A stretch of DNA of 64,000 nt from Xenorhabdus doucetiae (GTDB lineage: Bacteria; Pseudomonadota; Gammaproteobacteria; Enterobacterales; Enterobacteriaceae). The position numbers and the translations under genes are program-made. Of this stretch, positions 17,880 to 27,399 are shown one piece after another. The DNA lies in assembly GCF_000968195.1 (NCBI RefSeq), contig NZ_FO704550.1, positions 1,612,001-1,676,000 on the forward strand, read 5' to 3'. The notes under the pieces are model-generated. The model was given only the letters and a program-made list of their open reading frames with translations. It did not search any database and had not been told where the DNA came from. How positions within the stretch are numbered: the stretch's first letter is position 1; each line of letters opens with the position of its first letter.

Positions 17880-18650
17880 TTATTGCCAGTTGAAGCCAAA
17901 ATGAAGTGTATTTTCTACTTGGCTTTGTAGCAGAGAGCCGAATTTTTGCGCGTCACCAACCGTATAGAAAATGTCATATGAACCATCAGAACCATCTATT
18001 TCAGCCGGAAGAGCTCGAAGATTATAAGTTGAGCCATCAACTGTTATTTGAAGATTCTTATTAAGTAATCCTAATATATTTGGGTGGTTACTTTCAAAAG
18101 ATAATATTATTGAACCAAAACTACCTGCATTGGGTTCATATAGAATGAATTTTGAAATATTTTCAATACCTATGTTGCTTTGGAGGTTGGTCAAAATTCC
18201 AAAATTAGATTCACCATCGGTATTATCTTTCTGGCTCAAATATCCCCAATCTTGGCTTTGGTTTTGACTCTGATCAATTCTATATTTGCTAGTCCCAATT
18301 TTAAGATCAAAAGACAGCATGGTACTTTCTGGACGCACTGACGCTAACAATTTCCAATCACAAGCCATCAAGTCTTCTGGTGTTGGTTCCCAATCATACG
18401 GAAAACTCTGCTGATCATGTTTCTCAATATGGACAGGGGCACTGCCGTCACTTTTAGTGGTAAGCTGTATATATTCGTTTGAGGCATCCCAACTGCTACG
18501 ACTCACCACCTTCCCCAAATACACCTGAATTAGTGCCCACGGAAGAGAACCAATGGGTGGTACGCCATCAACTTCAACATCAACCTTCTTTTTGTATTGC
18601 TCCGGATTAAACGGACATGCAGTATTATCCAGCTTATTAATTTCAGACAT
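17880..18650 (-). CDS. Tad2-like (DUF2829) N-terminal domain protein, copy A
   Basis: 256 residues. Residues about 30-100 match the DUF2829/Tad2-like fold: LPWALIQVYLGKVVSRSSWD, EYIQL, and YDWEPTPEDLMACDW. Phage Tad2 proteins with this fold bind the Thoeris signal molecule. Whether this chromosomal version binds a nucleotide is unknown. The remaining 155 residues are an unrecognised beta-rich domain (MLSFDLKIGT, TVDGSTYNLR). The first ~97 residues are almost identical to the copy at 27.4 kb, whereas the C-terminal parts differ strongly. A conserved head with a variable tail suggests recombination or diversification. Confidence 0.75.
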   Translation of the reverse strand: MSEINKLDNTACPFNPEQYKKKVDVEVDGVPPIGSLPWALIQVYLGKVVSRSSWDASNEYIQLTTKSDGSAPVHIEKHDQQSFPYDWEPTPEDLMACDWKLLASVRPESTMLSFDLKIGTSKYRIDQSQNQSQDWGYLSQKDNTDGESNFGILTNLQSNIGIENISKFILYEPNAGSFGSIILSFESNHPNILGLLNKNLQITVDGSTYNLRALPAEIDGSDGSYDIFYTVGDAQKFGSLLQSQVENTLHFGFNWQ

Positions 18651-19348
18651 AAATCCCTCACTTGTTATTGGTTAAAGGTCATTTTATCCTACTAATAAAC
18701 AGCCAGTTAATATTACTTAGGTTAGATTTTTGCTTCAATAGAACGGGGCCATATAGTCGTTAATACGCATTAAAATATGGTTATGTGTTATAAGATCTGA
18801 TTATTCGAAGCAATGGGTATCGGTTTAGGTGTAAGTTCAAAGTTTACTGCTAATGAAAAAACCGTACGGGGTAGGCTGCACAACAAATGCTATACTTTCG
18901 AAAACAGTAATAAAATATTTATCTATATTAAAATAGATGATTAAGTCTAATTTAAGGGGATGAGAGTCTGTTTACTTCCAGATTAACAATATTGCACTTA
19001 TTATGTTATGCGAATGTCAGTAAATGTTACAGGTAGCCTGCAGAATAACACAACCTGAGCTTACGCCAACACTTAGCGAGACTGATGTGCAAAAAAGGCG
19101 AAAGGTTATACTATTTTTAAATCAAGAACAGAGTAAGGAATGATGCTTATATTAGTGTCATCAAATAAAACAATATATAAATGTCTTTTCATGTGCATTT
19201 ATTGACACTTATTTTTTGAGATGTAACCTTAGCTTGTAAATACCAATAAATTTTACATGTTGAAAAGAATAATGTAATGGCTGGAAAACTCACTTTCCCA
19301 GAGGGTTTTCTAATGTTTATCAAGCGGATTATTTGTAGAGGTGATTAT
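18651..19348. other. Non-coding region upstream of Tad2-like gene A
   Basis: No credible gene. The first ~75 bases and 18930-19012 are near copies of sequence upstream of the second Tad2-like gene (28135-28310). The stretch around 18990-19014 (TTGCACTTATTATG, then ATGCGAAT) resembles an IS30 end joined to part of its target. The 21-bp repeat follows at 19017. Confidence 0.6.
19017..19037 (+). repeat. 21-bp direct repeat, copy 2
   Basis: Identical to 15925-15945. Confidence 0.85.
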
Positions 19349-19999
19349 ATGTCTATAAAGACAAACGATCTTATTGCGCCTTATTTACCACAAAGCTATC
19401 AGGGTGTTATTGATGAATCTGAATTAGACCAAGATGAATTGTTCGTCAAAATACAAAGGTATGAAAAAGTTCGGGTTGGGTACCAAATTATTGTGCATCT
19501 AAATCCCTATCTATCATCAGCACCATTTTTAATTGCAGATGAAAATATCGAGGATCCAACGTATCAAATATCCATCCCTTTTTCTACTATTCCTATCGGT
19601 AGTTATGATGTTTTCTATACTGTCACCGACTTGGTAGGGAATATAACTCAATCTGAAAGTACCCATGTCACAATTAAAAAGTCAGATTCCCCACCGCTGC
19701 CGATGATAAACGATTTGGAGGTAAAGTTTTTGACAAATGGTATGCCGGCTGATAATCGCACACCGAATGTGGTACTCATCACGGCCTTAGATGGAGAAAA
19801 TAAGCCGGTACCCGGTGCGTTAATAAACTTTGTCACTAATGACCCTCATGCTCGTGTTATTCCGTCTTCTGGTGTTGCCGATCAGAAGGGGCAGGTTGTT
19901 TTTTGTGTGACATCAGATACTGACGGTCTTGTTCCAATATTAGTATCATCAATAGGAATGCGAGATAAGGTTCAAGTCTATTTTAGTGCTAAAAATTAG
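19349..19999 (+). CDS. Big_1/invasin-type Ig-like protein
   Basis: 216 residues. The N-terminal half is an Ig-like strand set ending DVFYTVTDLVGNITQSESTHVTI. The C-terminal half is a bacterial Ig-like Big_1 domain (NRTPNVVLITALDGENKPVPG, INFVTNDPHARV, ADQKGQVVFCVTSDTDGLVPI), as in intimin/invasin tails. There is no signal peptide or barrel, so it may be a stand-alone module or a remnant of a longer adhesin. The start at 19349 has AGAGGTG six bases upstream; upstream in-frame codons lack one. Divergent from the Tad2-like gene. Confidence 0.7.
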   Translation: MSIKTNDLIAPYLPQSYQGVIDESELDQDELFVKIQRYEKVRVGYQIIVHLNPYLSSAPFLIADENIEDPTYQISIPFSTIPIGSYDVFYTVTDLVGNITQSESTHVTIKKSDSPPLPMINDLEVKFLTNGMPADNRTPNVVLITALDGENKPVPGALINFVTNDPHARVIPSSGVADQKGQVVFCVTSDTDGLVPILVSSIGMRDKVQVYFSAKN

Positions 20000-20342
20000 T
20001 TGAACCCAGCATCAATGATTACAGATAAATATGGATATCTCAAAATCGTAGATCACTCCCTTATTCCCTTACTCCTTGCGGAGTAAGGGAGTCTCATACA
20101 AATCAACACGTTGATGTCATTACCTGTTTTTGTCTTCGCCAATGAATTCGCACATCTTGAGCTTACTCTTGTTGGTGCTCATATTGGGCTGGAATTGTCG
20201 ACGTTTCTGTAAAGCTCTTCTAAAGTAAATGAGAGCCTGTTGGTCTCCACCATTTTGTTTTTAGTTGATAAAAACGTCGGTTGTGCCTTGGGCACGTTAA
20301 CTCCCTTTTTAAACGAAACTCAGGTTGTTTAGGGTTCCACTT
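20000..20342. other. Upstream region of the autotransporter gene
   Basis: Holds the second copy of the hairpin-bearing repeat (20013-20090) and then about 250 bases without an assignable gene. It presumably contains the autotransporter promoter. Confidence 0.5.
20013..20090 (+). repeat. Hairpin-bearing direct repeat, copy 2
   Basis: Copy of 16012-16085 with a perfect 11-bp stem TCCCTTACTCC / GGAGTAAGGGA at 20065-20090. It lies just after the Big_1 gene and may terminate it. Confidence 0.75.
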
Positions 20343-23300
20343 ATGAAAATATATCGAAAAGCGATATTGCCAATAGCCCTTAGAGTGGCTTTATTTTTCC
20401 CAGGAATCAGTGTTCATGCAGTAGCGGCTTCATCATGCGGCTCTTCAGGTACGACGACCACTATTTGCGATAATCAGACCCAACCCTATAACGTATCAGC
20501 TGGCGAAAATCTGATTATCGAGAAAAGGGCATCTATTGATGTCCCCCAAGGGGTGGATAAGGATCACTCAGATAGCTACAACTTGAAATACAGTGCGGTT
20601 AATGTTGGCAGTAACCAAGATCTGGATCCGGTGATTTCAGTCGATAGCATTGAGAATAATGGAATATTGCAAGGAAGTGGTGGCGTTACCGTAACTTATA
20701 GCGGTTCCGTTGGAAAGCTGCTTAATCATGGAAGCATAAGTGGAAATTCAGGAGCCATATGGGTTTCTGGTCATATAGGAACGTTAGATAATGATGGCGT
20801 CATCAAACCAGAAAATGCTTCTGACGCAGTTCAGTCAATCTTACTCAGTTATGGGATGCAGAATAGCGGTAAAGGGAAAATAGAGACCATCATTAATCGG
20901 AAGGGAGGATCGATTGATGGGATATCTGTCCAAATGGCAGAACTTAACACGCTTAATAACCATGGGACGCTGACATCTGAGGACAGTTTTCCAGATGATG
21001 GAACGATCTATATTCAAGGTGGCGGTCAGGTCGGCATTTTTAATAATGATGGAACTGTGACCGGACCCAATCATGGCATTGTTATTACCAATGGCGGATA
21101 CCTCGACACGCTCAATAATCAGCCTGGGGGTAAAGGGATCACGGCTGATCAGGATGCTATTCAGGTCACTGGGCAAGATACATCTGGCAAGTCGTCCAAA
21201 ATTAAACAGATTACCAACGCTTCTACGATATATGGAAAGCAAAATGGCATTGATATCGACGATAAAGGCGTGGTTGATACCATAATGAATTTGGATGGTG
21301 GCGTGATACAAGGAGATAAATTTTCTATCCATAATCAGGGAACCATTACCAACGGTATTGATAATGCCGGCACGATTAACGGCAATGTGGAGCTTGGCGG
21401 TGCCACTCTTTCTATGTCTGGCTCAAAGGCAACCCTCAATGGTGATGTTCACGGCACCAAAGATTCACAGGTTATCATTGGAAGTAAAGGATCTCTGGAT
21501 CTGACATTTACTCACGATATGGATGTCGGGGCTGTTAAAGTATTATCGGGAAGTGCGTTACGTTTGGGGGACGGGCAGACAACAGGCCGCCTTTCCGGTG
21601 ACATTGATAATCAGGGAGACCTCTATTTTAACCGTAGCGATAAGGCGACCTATCAACACAATATAAACGGAGCAGGTTCTGTTCATCAAATAGGTAGTGG
21701 CACAACCATTTTGACAGGCGCTAACACTTATACCGGTGAGACAAAAATCGAATCGGGTACCTTGCAACTCGGCGATAACGGGACGACGGGAAGTATTGAT
21801 AAAACGGCCAAGGTGACCATCGGGCAGGATGGCGTACTGGCTTTTGACCACACGGCTCCCACCACTTTTGCGGCTGATATTGAAGGTATCGGCACGCTTC
21901 GCCAACAGGGAACGGGTGATTTGACCCTGACCGGTAATGTGGCTACGGGTAAACCGATTACCGTGACATCAGGCAAACTGCGGTTTGGCGATGGCACCAC
22001 AATCGGCAAACTCTCACTTTCCGGCATTGATAATCAGGGCGCAGTAATTGTTGCCGGTGCGGCTAACAGTGAGGTTACCCTTGGTGGTGAAATAAGCGGA
22101 GCGGGGACGTTGGAAGTCACCGGAGGGAAAGCCATCGTGACCGGTGACAGCACCTATTCAGGCCAGACGACCATTGGCAAGGGTGCCACGTTGCAACTCG
22201 GCAATGGCGGCACGGGTGGAAACCTTGCCAAGAGCGCTATTTTAAACAGCGGTACCCTGACGTTCAATCCGAATGGAACCCGCAGCTTTGACGGTGCTAT
22301 TTCCGCAAATGGTCATATCGACAAGATTGGCTCCGGCATCACAATGCTGAATTCGGATTCCTCGGCCTTCACAGGATCAACATCGGTTGAAGGCGGAACG
22401 CTTGCTGTTGACGGTAAGCTAGGCACAACAGCGTCGACCCTCAATGTTAAAAATGGGGGAACTGTTGATGGTACCGGCATCATTGGCGGTAAGACAACGA
22501 TTGAAAGTGGCGGTCATCTTACCGGCAAACGCGGTAATGCTCTGACATTTGGCCATGATCTGATCCTCAGCAGTGGCGCAAATGTGGATATTTCGCTTGG
22601 GGCGGAGAATGCCCCTGCGTCTGCATTGTTTAATGTGCATGGCGATCTGACACTGGCAGGAACGCTTAATGTCACAGAACTTAGTGGTTTCGCTGTGGGT
22701 GAATACGATATTTTCAATTATGGCGGCACCTTAAAAAATAATGGAATGACATTCACGGGTGGAAAACCGGATTCGCTCTCTCTCGATACGAATAGAGGTA
22801 AGGAGGTTTATCTCACCAATACGGGCGGGATGCTCCTGAACTATTGGGATGGGGGTGATCCCCGCAAATATAACAATGGCACCATTGATGGTGGCGATGG
22901 TGTTTGGCAGGTCGGTGGAAATCATAACTGGACGTCAAAAACTGGGCAATTCAATGCCAGTTGGAAAAATACCGATCAGTTTGCCATTTTCGCTGGTACA
23001 GCGGGAACGGTGCAGGTAGATGATAGCGGCGGCAATGTCACGGTAAATGGTATGCAGTTTAGCTCTGATGGTTACAAAATCACGGGGGCTTCTCTGGTCT
23101 TAGAAAATGATCAAGGAGGCAGTGCCAAAATTCGCGTTGGAACGGGAAATAAGTCAAAAGCGGGCTGGGTTGCGACGATTGAATCAGACCTGACGGGTTC
23201 GGCAACGCTTGAGACCACAGATTACGGAACGTTAATTTTAAAAGGTAAGAATGGCTACACGGGGGGCACGAAAGTGACACGGGGTGTCCTTCAGGTTGGT

Positions 23301-25070
23301 GACGGTGGCATCCAAGGCAGTATTTCCGGTGATGTCGCCATAGGCAGTGAAGGGAAACTTGTCTTCAACCGTGCCGATCAAATGAAATTTTCTGGTTCCT
23401 TAAAAGGACAAGGGCAATTGGTGCAGGCCGGTAGCGGAACAACCCTCCTGACAGGCGTGAACACCTATGCAGGTACGACAGAAGTACAGGGGGGGACGCT
23501 TCGCCAAGGGGCAGAGGGAGCTTTCAGCGCCGTTTCATCCCATACTGTCGGGGAGCACGGTACGCTGGATATGGGCGGATTTAATGCGACAGTTTCCGCG
23601 TTGAATAACAGTGGCACCGTCTTGGCTGGCGGAGATGACAAAGCCGTAGGGCGTACACTGACGATCACGGGTAATTATAGCGGCAATAACGGGATGGTGA
23701 ATTTATCGACCGTGTTGGAAGGCGATAACTCAAAGACTGACAGGCTTGTGGTGAACGGCAGCACATCTGGTACAACTCACCTCGCGATTAAAAATGTTGC
23801 TGGGAACGGTGCACCGACGAAGGAAGGTATCAAGGTTGTCGAAGTGCAAGGGACATCGGACGGCACTTTCAGTTTGGCAGGTGACTATCGCTATAAGGGA
23901 GAGCCGGCCGTTGTCGCTGGTGCCTATGCTTATCGTCTTTATAAGAATGGCACGGACAATACGGATGGAAGCTGGTATCTGCGTTCGTCACTGACCAGTC
24001 CGGAACCCAAGCCAGATCCTAAACCAGAACCCAAGCCCAAACCAGAACCGCCGCGACTTTATCATGCTGGTGTTAGCGTTTATGAGGCTTATGGCCGGGT
24101 GTTGCAGACGTTGAATACACCAGAAACTTTGCGTGACCGAACCGAGGGGCGTAAGGCGCAAAGACTTGGCAAAGATGAGTTCAGAAGCAGTGCTGGCGAG
24201 GGCAGCACAGACGAGAGTACAAGCAATGGGGCATGGGGGCGAATGACCGCCTCATACGGTAAATTGTCGCCACATGTCTCGACATCCGGTGCGGATGCGA
24301 TCACCTACAACATGGTCCGTGCTCAGGTTGGCATGGACAAACGTTTTTATGAAAATAACCAAGGTTCAGTCACTGGCGGTGGTTTCCTGCAATATTCGAA
24401 TGTTAATGCTAATGTAGGTTCTGTGCATGGTGAAGGTAATATTCGGGCAAATGGTTATACGCTAGGCACGACAAGCACGTGGCACGGCAATAATCAATTT
24501 TATTTGGATGGATTGGCTCAGGTGACCTACTTTGGCAATGACCTGAATTCAAAGACGGCCAGCCGGCATTTGGGAGATAATAAGTCCGCGCTGGGATATG
24601 CGCTAAGCCTGGAAGCAGGACAACAATTTGACTTGACGCCGGAATGGTCACTGACTCCGCAAGCGCAGCTCGCTTTCTCTTCTGTCAAGATGAATGATTT
24701 CCATGACACGTTTGGAACCAAAATCCGCTTTGACCAAAGCGAGAGCATGAAACTTCGCTTAGGCACGACGATAGATTATCGTCAAAAATGGCGTGATGAG
24801 CAGAATAAGGATGGAAAAGCCGCAAATCTTTACGGTCTTTTCAACATTCGTCAGGAGCTTTTGGGGCGTAATGACACGGTTGATGTTGCTGATGTTACCT
24901 TCCACGCTGGGAATGACCGCACGTGGGCGGAGAGCGGTGTCGGTGGTTCCTACAGTTGGAATGATAATAATTCTTTCGTCTATGGTCAGACTTCAGTTAA
25001 TACCAGCCTGAATAATTTTGCCGACAGCTACGAGCTAAGCGCAAAAATTGGTCTAAAAGCGACTTGGTAA
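20343..25070 (+). CDS. Type Va autotransporter adhesin-like protein
   Basis: 1575 residues. Signal peptide at the N-terminus (MKIYRKAILPIALRVALFF, cleavage near VHAVAAS). The passenger is a long beta-helix with several passenger-associated repeats (GTTILTGANTYTGETKIESG, GQTTIGKGATLQLGNGG, GTTLLTGVNTYAGTTEVQGG) and a typical GVWQ-GNHNWTSKTGQFNASW block. A Pro/Lys/Glu linker (PEPKPDPKPEPKPKPEP) precedes a C-terminal barrel domain from GAWGRMTASYGKL to the final LKATW. No protease triad is evident, so an adhesin or aggregation role is likelier. ATG 20343 chosen over an in-frame TTG at 20325. Base composition is more GC-rich than the flanking genes. Confidence 0.88.
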   Translation: MKIYRKAILPIALRVALFFPGISVHAVAASSCGSSGTTTTICDNQTQPYNVSAGENLIIEKRASIDVPQGVDKDHSDSYNLKYSAVNVGSNQDLDPVISVDSIENNGILQGSGGVTVTYSGSVGKLLNHGSISGNSGAIWVSGHIGTLDNDGVIKPENASDAVQSILLSYGMQNSGKGKIETIINRKGGSIDGISVQMAELNTLNNHGTLTSEDSFPDDGTIYIQGGGQVGIFNNDGTVTGPNHGIVITNGGYLDTLNNQPGGKGITADQDAIQVTGQDTSGKSSKIKQITNASTIYGKQNGIDIDDKGVVDTIMNLDGGVIQGDKFSIHNQGTITNGIDNAGTINGNVELGGATLSMSGSKATLNGDVHGTKDSQVIIGSKGSLDLTFTHDMDVGAVKVLSGSALRLGDGQTTGRLSGDIDNQGDLYFNRSDKATYQHNINGAGSVHQIGSGTTILTGANTYTGETKIESGTLQLGDNGTTGSIDKTAKVTIGQDGVLAFDHTAPTTFAADIEGIGTLRQQGTGDLTLTGNVATGKPITVTSGKLRFGDGTTIGKLSLSGIDNQGAVIVAGAANSEVTLGGEISGAGTLEVTGGKAIVTGDSTYSGQTTIGKGATLQLGNGGTGGNLAKSAILNSGTLTFNPNGTRSFDGAISANGHIDKIGSGITMLNSDSSAFTGSTSVEGGTLAVDGKLGTTASTLNVKNGGTVDGTGIIGGKTTIESGGHLTGKRGNALTFGHDLILSSGANVDISLGAENAPASALFNVHGDLTLAGTLNVTELSGFAVGEYDIFNYGGTLKNNGMTFTGGKPDSLSLDTNRGKEVYLTNTGGMLLNYWDGGDPRKYNNGTIDGGDGVWQVGGNHNWTSKTGQFNASWKNTDQFAIFAGTAGTVQVDDSGGNVTVNGMQFSSDGYKITGASLVLENDQGGSAKIRVGTGNKSKAGWVATIESDLTGSATLETTDYGTLILKGKNGYTGGTKVTRGVLQVGDGGIQGSISGDVAIGSEGKLVFNRADQMKFSGSLKGQGQLVQAGSGTTLLTGVNTYAGTTEVQGGTLRQGAEGAFSAVSSHTVGEHGTLDMGGFNATVSALNNSGTVLAGGDDKAVGRTLTITGNYSGNNGMVNLSTVLEGDNSKTDRLVVNGSTSGTTHLAIKNVAGNGAPTKEGIKVVEVQGTSDGTFSLAGDYRYKGEPAVVAGAYAYRLYKNGTDNTDGSWYLRSSLTSPEPKPDPKPEPKPKPEPPRLYHAGVSVYEAYGRVLQTLNTPETLRDRTEGRKAQRLGKDEFRSSAGEGSTDESTSNGAWGRMTASYGKLSPHVSTSGADAITYNMVRAQVGMDKRFYENNQGSVTGGGFLQYSNVNANVGSVHGEGNIRANGYTLGTTSTWHGNNQFYLDGLAQVTYFGNDLNSKTASRHLGDNKSALGYALSLEAGQQFDLTPEWSLTPQAQLAFSSVKMNDFHDTFGTKIRFDQSESMKLRLGTTIDYRQKWRDEQNKDGKAANLYGLFNIRQELLGRNDTVDVADVTFHAGNDRTWAESGVGGSYSWNDNNSFVYGQTSVNTSLNNFADSYELSAKIGLKATW

Positions 25071-25084
25071 TGCTGGAATTAACT

Positions 25085-25110
25085 AAAAAACCGTGGGTAT
25101 TATCCCACGG
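25085..25110 (-). terminator. Terminator for the Ig-like gene B
   Basis: Perfect 7-bp stem CCGTGGG / CCCACGG with a six-T tract on the minus strand. Confidence 0.75.
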
Positions 25111-25274
25111 TAAAGAATTTCAGAGATCTTTGTTGATTAAAAAGCGGGCGGTTACCCGATGTGATAGAGAGACCACCCAGTTAGACAGATAAAAAAATTA
25201 TTGTATTCGATTGTGCCGCTATTATCTTAATGAAGGTGACCGTCAAATAGCAGTCACCTATTCTGGTCAGGGCA

Positions 25275-26807
25275 TTACTCTACCGAATCTCCTCTTTCTC
25301 CTGGTGCTACTGTACCGAAGCTTCTGGTGAAAATTTTCGATTTCTGGTTCTGGGCAAGACGGCTGTAGTCTATCGTGAATACTGCCACATCATAACCATC
25401 TGCTGAGTCATACCCCATCAGTTTATCGGGCGTGATGGTAACCTTATAATAGCCATTTGTTATTTCTGCTGATTGCACGATGTGATTTTCAACAACCACA
25501 ATCGGCAAAGGACGTGCTTTTTGAGGGTAGATATCGACATAGTGTGAGATATAGACTTTAATCGTGATCATGTCACCTGAGGTAATTGTATGCTCCAGAT
25601 CATGAGGGTCGGATGGCAATCTAACCTCAAGCCCTTTTGTGCCGATGCTATAGATATTAATGGGTTCATGTTTGCTAATATATCGTCCCCACTGGTCATA
25701 TACCTCCGGAGCAAGAAGAGTTCGGTGCTTGTCATTAGCACTTGGACCATTCATGTCACCATTATCATAATTTATGTAATTAAGTTTGGAACCTGCTGGG
25801 TTGCCTTTTTGGTTAAGAGCGATATAGCTGATAAAATTATCGCCATTGTACATGTCGTCATAAGAGGCTTTAAATTTATAATATCCGTTTTCTTCAATCT
25901 CTAGCTGCCCAACGCACAACTGTTTTTTATAAATATCTTTGTCATTGTCCGTCACAAATCCGATGATGAAATCACCGGATTTAGCTCCTTCGTAGCTAAG
26001 AACCATGAAATGGAACTCATCCGCTTGATCCGGCTTTGTTAAAGTAGAGGACGAATATGTTTCCTCAATGGCTGGAGGCTCAAAGTTGCTGGATATATCA
26101 ATCGGACTAGTGTTAGCAAATATGATTTGTGTTTGATTGTATTCGATATTGCTGAATATCGTATCAATACTGACGAATTGGCTGATATTTTTAGTGGCGT
26201 ATATTTTTAAGTTAACAGCAGTGGTTGATGGTTTATTGAGCAGGTAATAATAATACAGGTTTTCTTGATCAATCTCATAAGGTGGGATTTCAACCATGTC
26301 CTCTGTGAATATTCGCAGGGGACCTGTTGTACGAAGCGGAATATCATAGTTTGAAATTGGACTACCTCCTCTTATCACCGGGTTAATTGACGCCGAAATG
26401 AATGGATTGTTTGTTGTGGGGGGATTACCAGAGAAGTCTACCGGATTTCGGTCGTATAGATAAGCCGACGATACTCTCAGTACACAAGTATCCGGTTTTA
26501 GATCTGGATTGTCGACAGGTTTATAGTCTACCGATCCATTTGGCTTGCTTGCTGTTTTCGCAGTAAACGAGATTTTGTAATCACTAGTAGTATCGTCCGC
26601 AAGAAATACCATTTGTTGGATAAAATTATTTCTAACAACTGCACCCGGGAATTTCTTTATCAAATGTACACCTGTTGAACTAACAATATCTATTTCTGTA
26701 TTCGCACTAAAAGATGTCTCACCACTCACTGTGACAACCACACTAAATGGTTGTCCTTTGATAATACTAGCGTTGGTTGCAGGAAGTATCTCAATTTTTG
26801 CAGCCAT
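25275..26807 (-). CDS. Ig-like repeat protein, paralogue B
   Basis: 510 residues, no signal peptide or membrane segment. The N-terminus (KGQPFSVVVTVSGETSFSAN, LADDTTSDYKISFTAKTAS) is an Ig-like fold; later segments (FHFMVLSYEGAKSGDFIIGF, YDQWGRYISKHEPINIYSIG, GDMITIKVYISHYVDIYP) appear to be further repeats. About the first 90 residues and 340 bases of upstream DNA are almost identical to paralogue C, after which the proteins are clearly diverged but colinear. AAGGAG lies eight bases before the ATG. Function not recognised; surface or lectin-like role is only a guess. Confidence 0.7.
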   Translation of the reverse strand: MAAKIEILPATNASIIKGQPFSVVVTVSGETSFSANTEIDIVSSTGVHLIKKFPGAVVRNNFIQQMVFLADDTTSDYKISFTAKTASKPNGSVDYKPVDNPDLKPDTCVLRVSSAYLYDRNPVDFSGNPPTTNNPFISASINPVIRGGSPISNYDIPLRTTGPLRIFTEDMVEIPPYEIDQENLYYYYLLNKPSTTAVNLKIYATKNISQFVSIDTIFSNIEYNQTQIIFANTSPIDISSNFEPPAIEETYSSSTLTKPDQADEFHFMVLSYEGAKSGDFIIGFVTDNDKDIYKKQLCVGQLEIEENGYYKFKASYDDMYNGDNFISYIALNQKGNPAGSKLNYINYDNGDMNGPSANDKHRTLLAPEVYDQWGRYISKHEPINIYSIGTKGLEVRLPSDPHDLEHTITSGDMITIKVYISHYVDIYPQKARPLPIVVVENHIVQSAEITNGYYKVTITPDKLMGYDSADGYDVAVFTIDYSRLAQNQKSKIFTRSFGTVAPGERGDSVE

Positions 26808-27143
26808 GATATTACTCCTTTCAAAATATAAGTTTGTTAGGACTATTTATGTTTAGAAAAAACTATAACTGATCGATATATTTACTTATGTGGCATTGTC
26901 ACTTAACATATCCATTGGATATTAATTTTTATGATTGGCAATCAGAATTGCACGTATAATTAATAACGGCAATGCCTTTGATAAAAAAAACAATTAAATG
27001 CTAAAGTTAATATAAATTAATTCTCTTACTCGTATTTTGTTTAATTAATTATCAATAAAAGAGATGAGTTTGATATTGTATTTATTGTGTTAACCAACAG
27101 ATAACTTTTTATTATCACACAATAACAAAAATTCATTACCTCG
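26808..27143. repeat. Long duplicated upstream region, copy B
   Basis: AT-rich non-coding sequence that is roughly 90 % identical by eye to 29940-30285 (shared blocks such as ACTATAACTGATCGATATAT and AATAACGGCAATGCC). The similarity stops at about 27150, where an IS30 fragment begins. Confidence 0.85.
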
Positions 27144-27385
27144 TTGGCAATAGGTTCTCTTTACAAACGATTGCCCCGTATTGGTAAAACACGCTGGAAA
27201 GGCGGTAAACGTAAGGCAGGCAAGAGCCACATTCCGAATCGGGTGGATATCAGCCAACGTCCTGCTATTGCGGATAAACGGGCGCGCGTCGGCGATTTTG
27301 AAGGGGATACGATATGCAGTCAGAATGCTTATCTGGTCACGCTGGTTGATCGAAAAAGCCTCGCAACTCGCGGGGCTTGAATATG
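27144..27385 (+). pseudogene. IS30-family transposase fragment
   Basis: About 78 codons of an internal transposase segment. YKRLPRIGKTRWKGGKRKAG is followed by RARVGDFEGDTI (DDE-domain start) and LVTLVDRKS. Both ends of the gene are missing. It abuts the 3' end of the second Tad2-like gene and the end of the duplicated upstream region, so it marks a recombination joint. Confidence 0.85.
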
Positions 27386-27399
27386 AGCGTAGATTTGGG

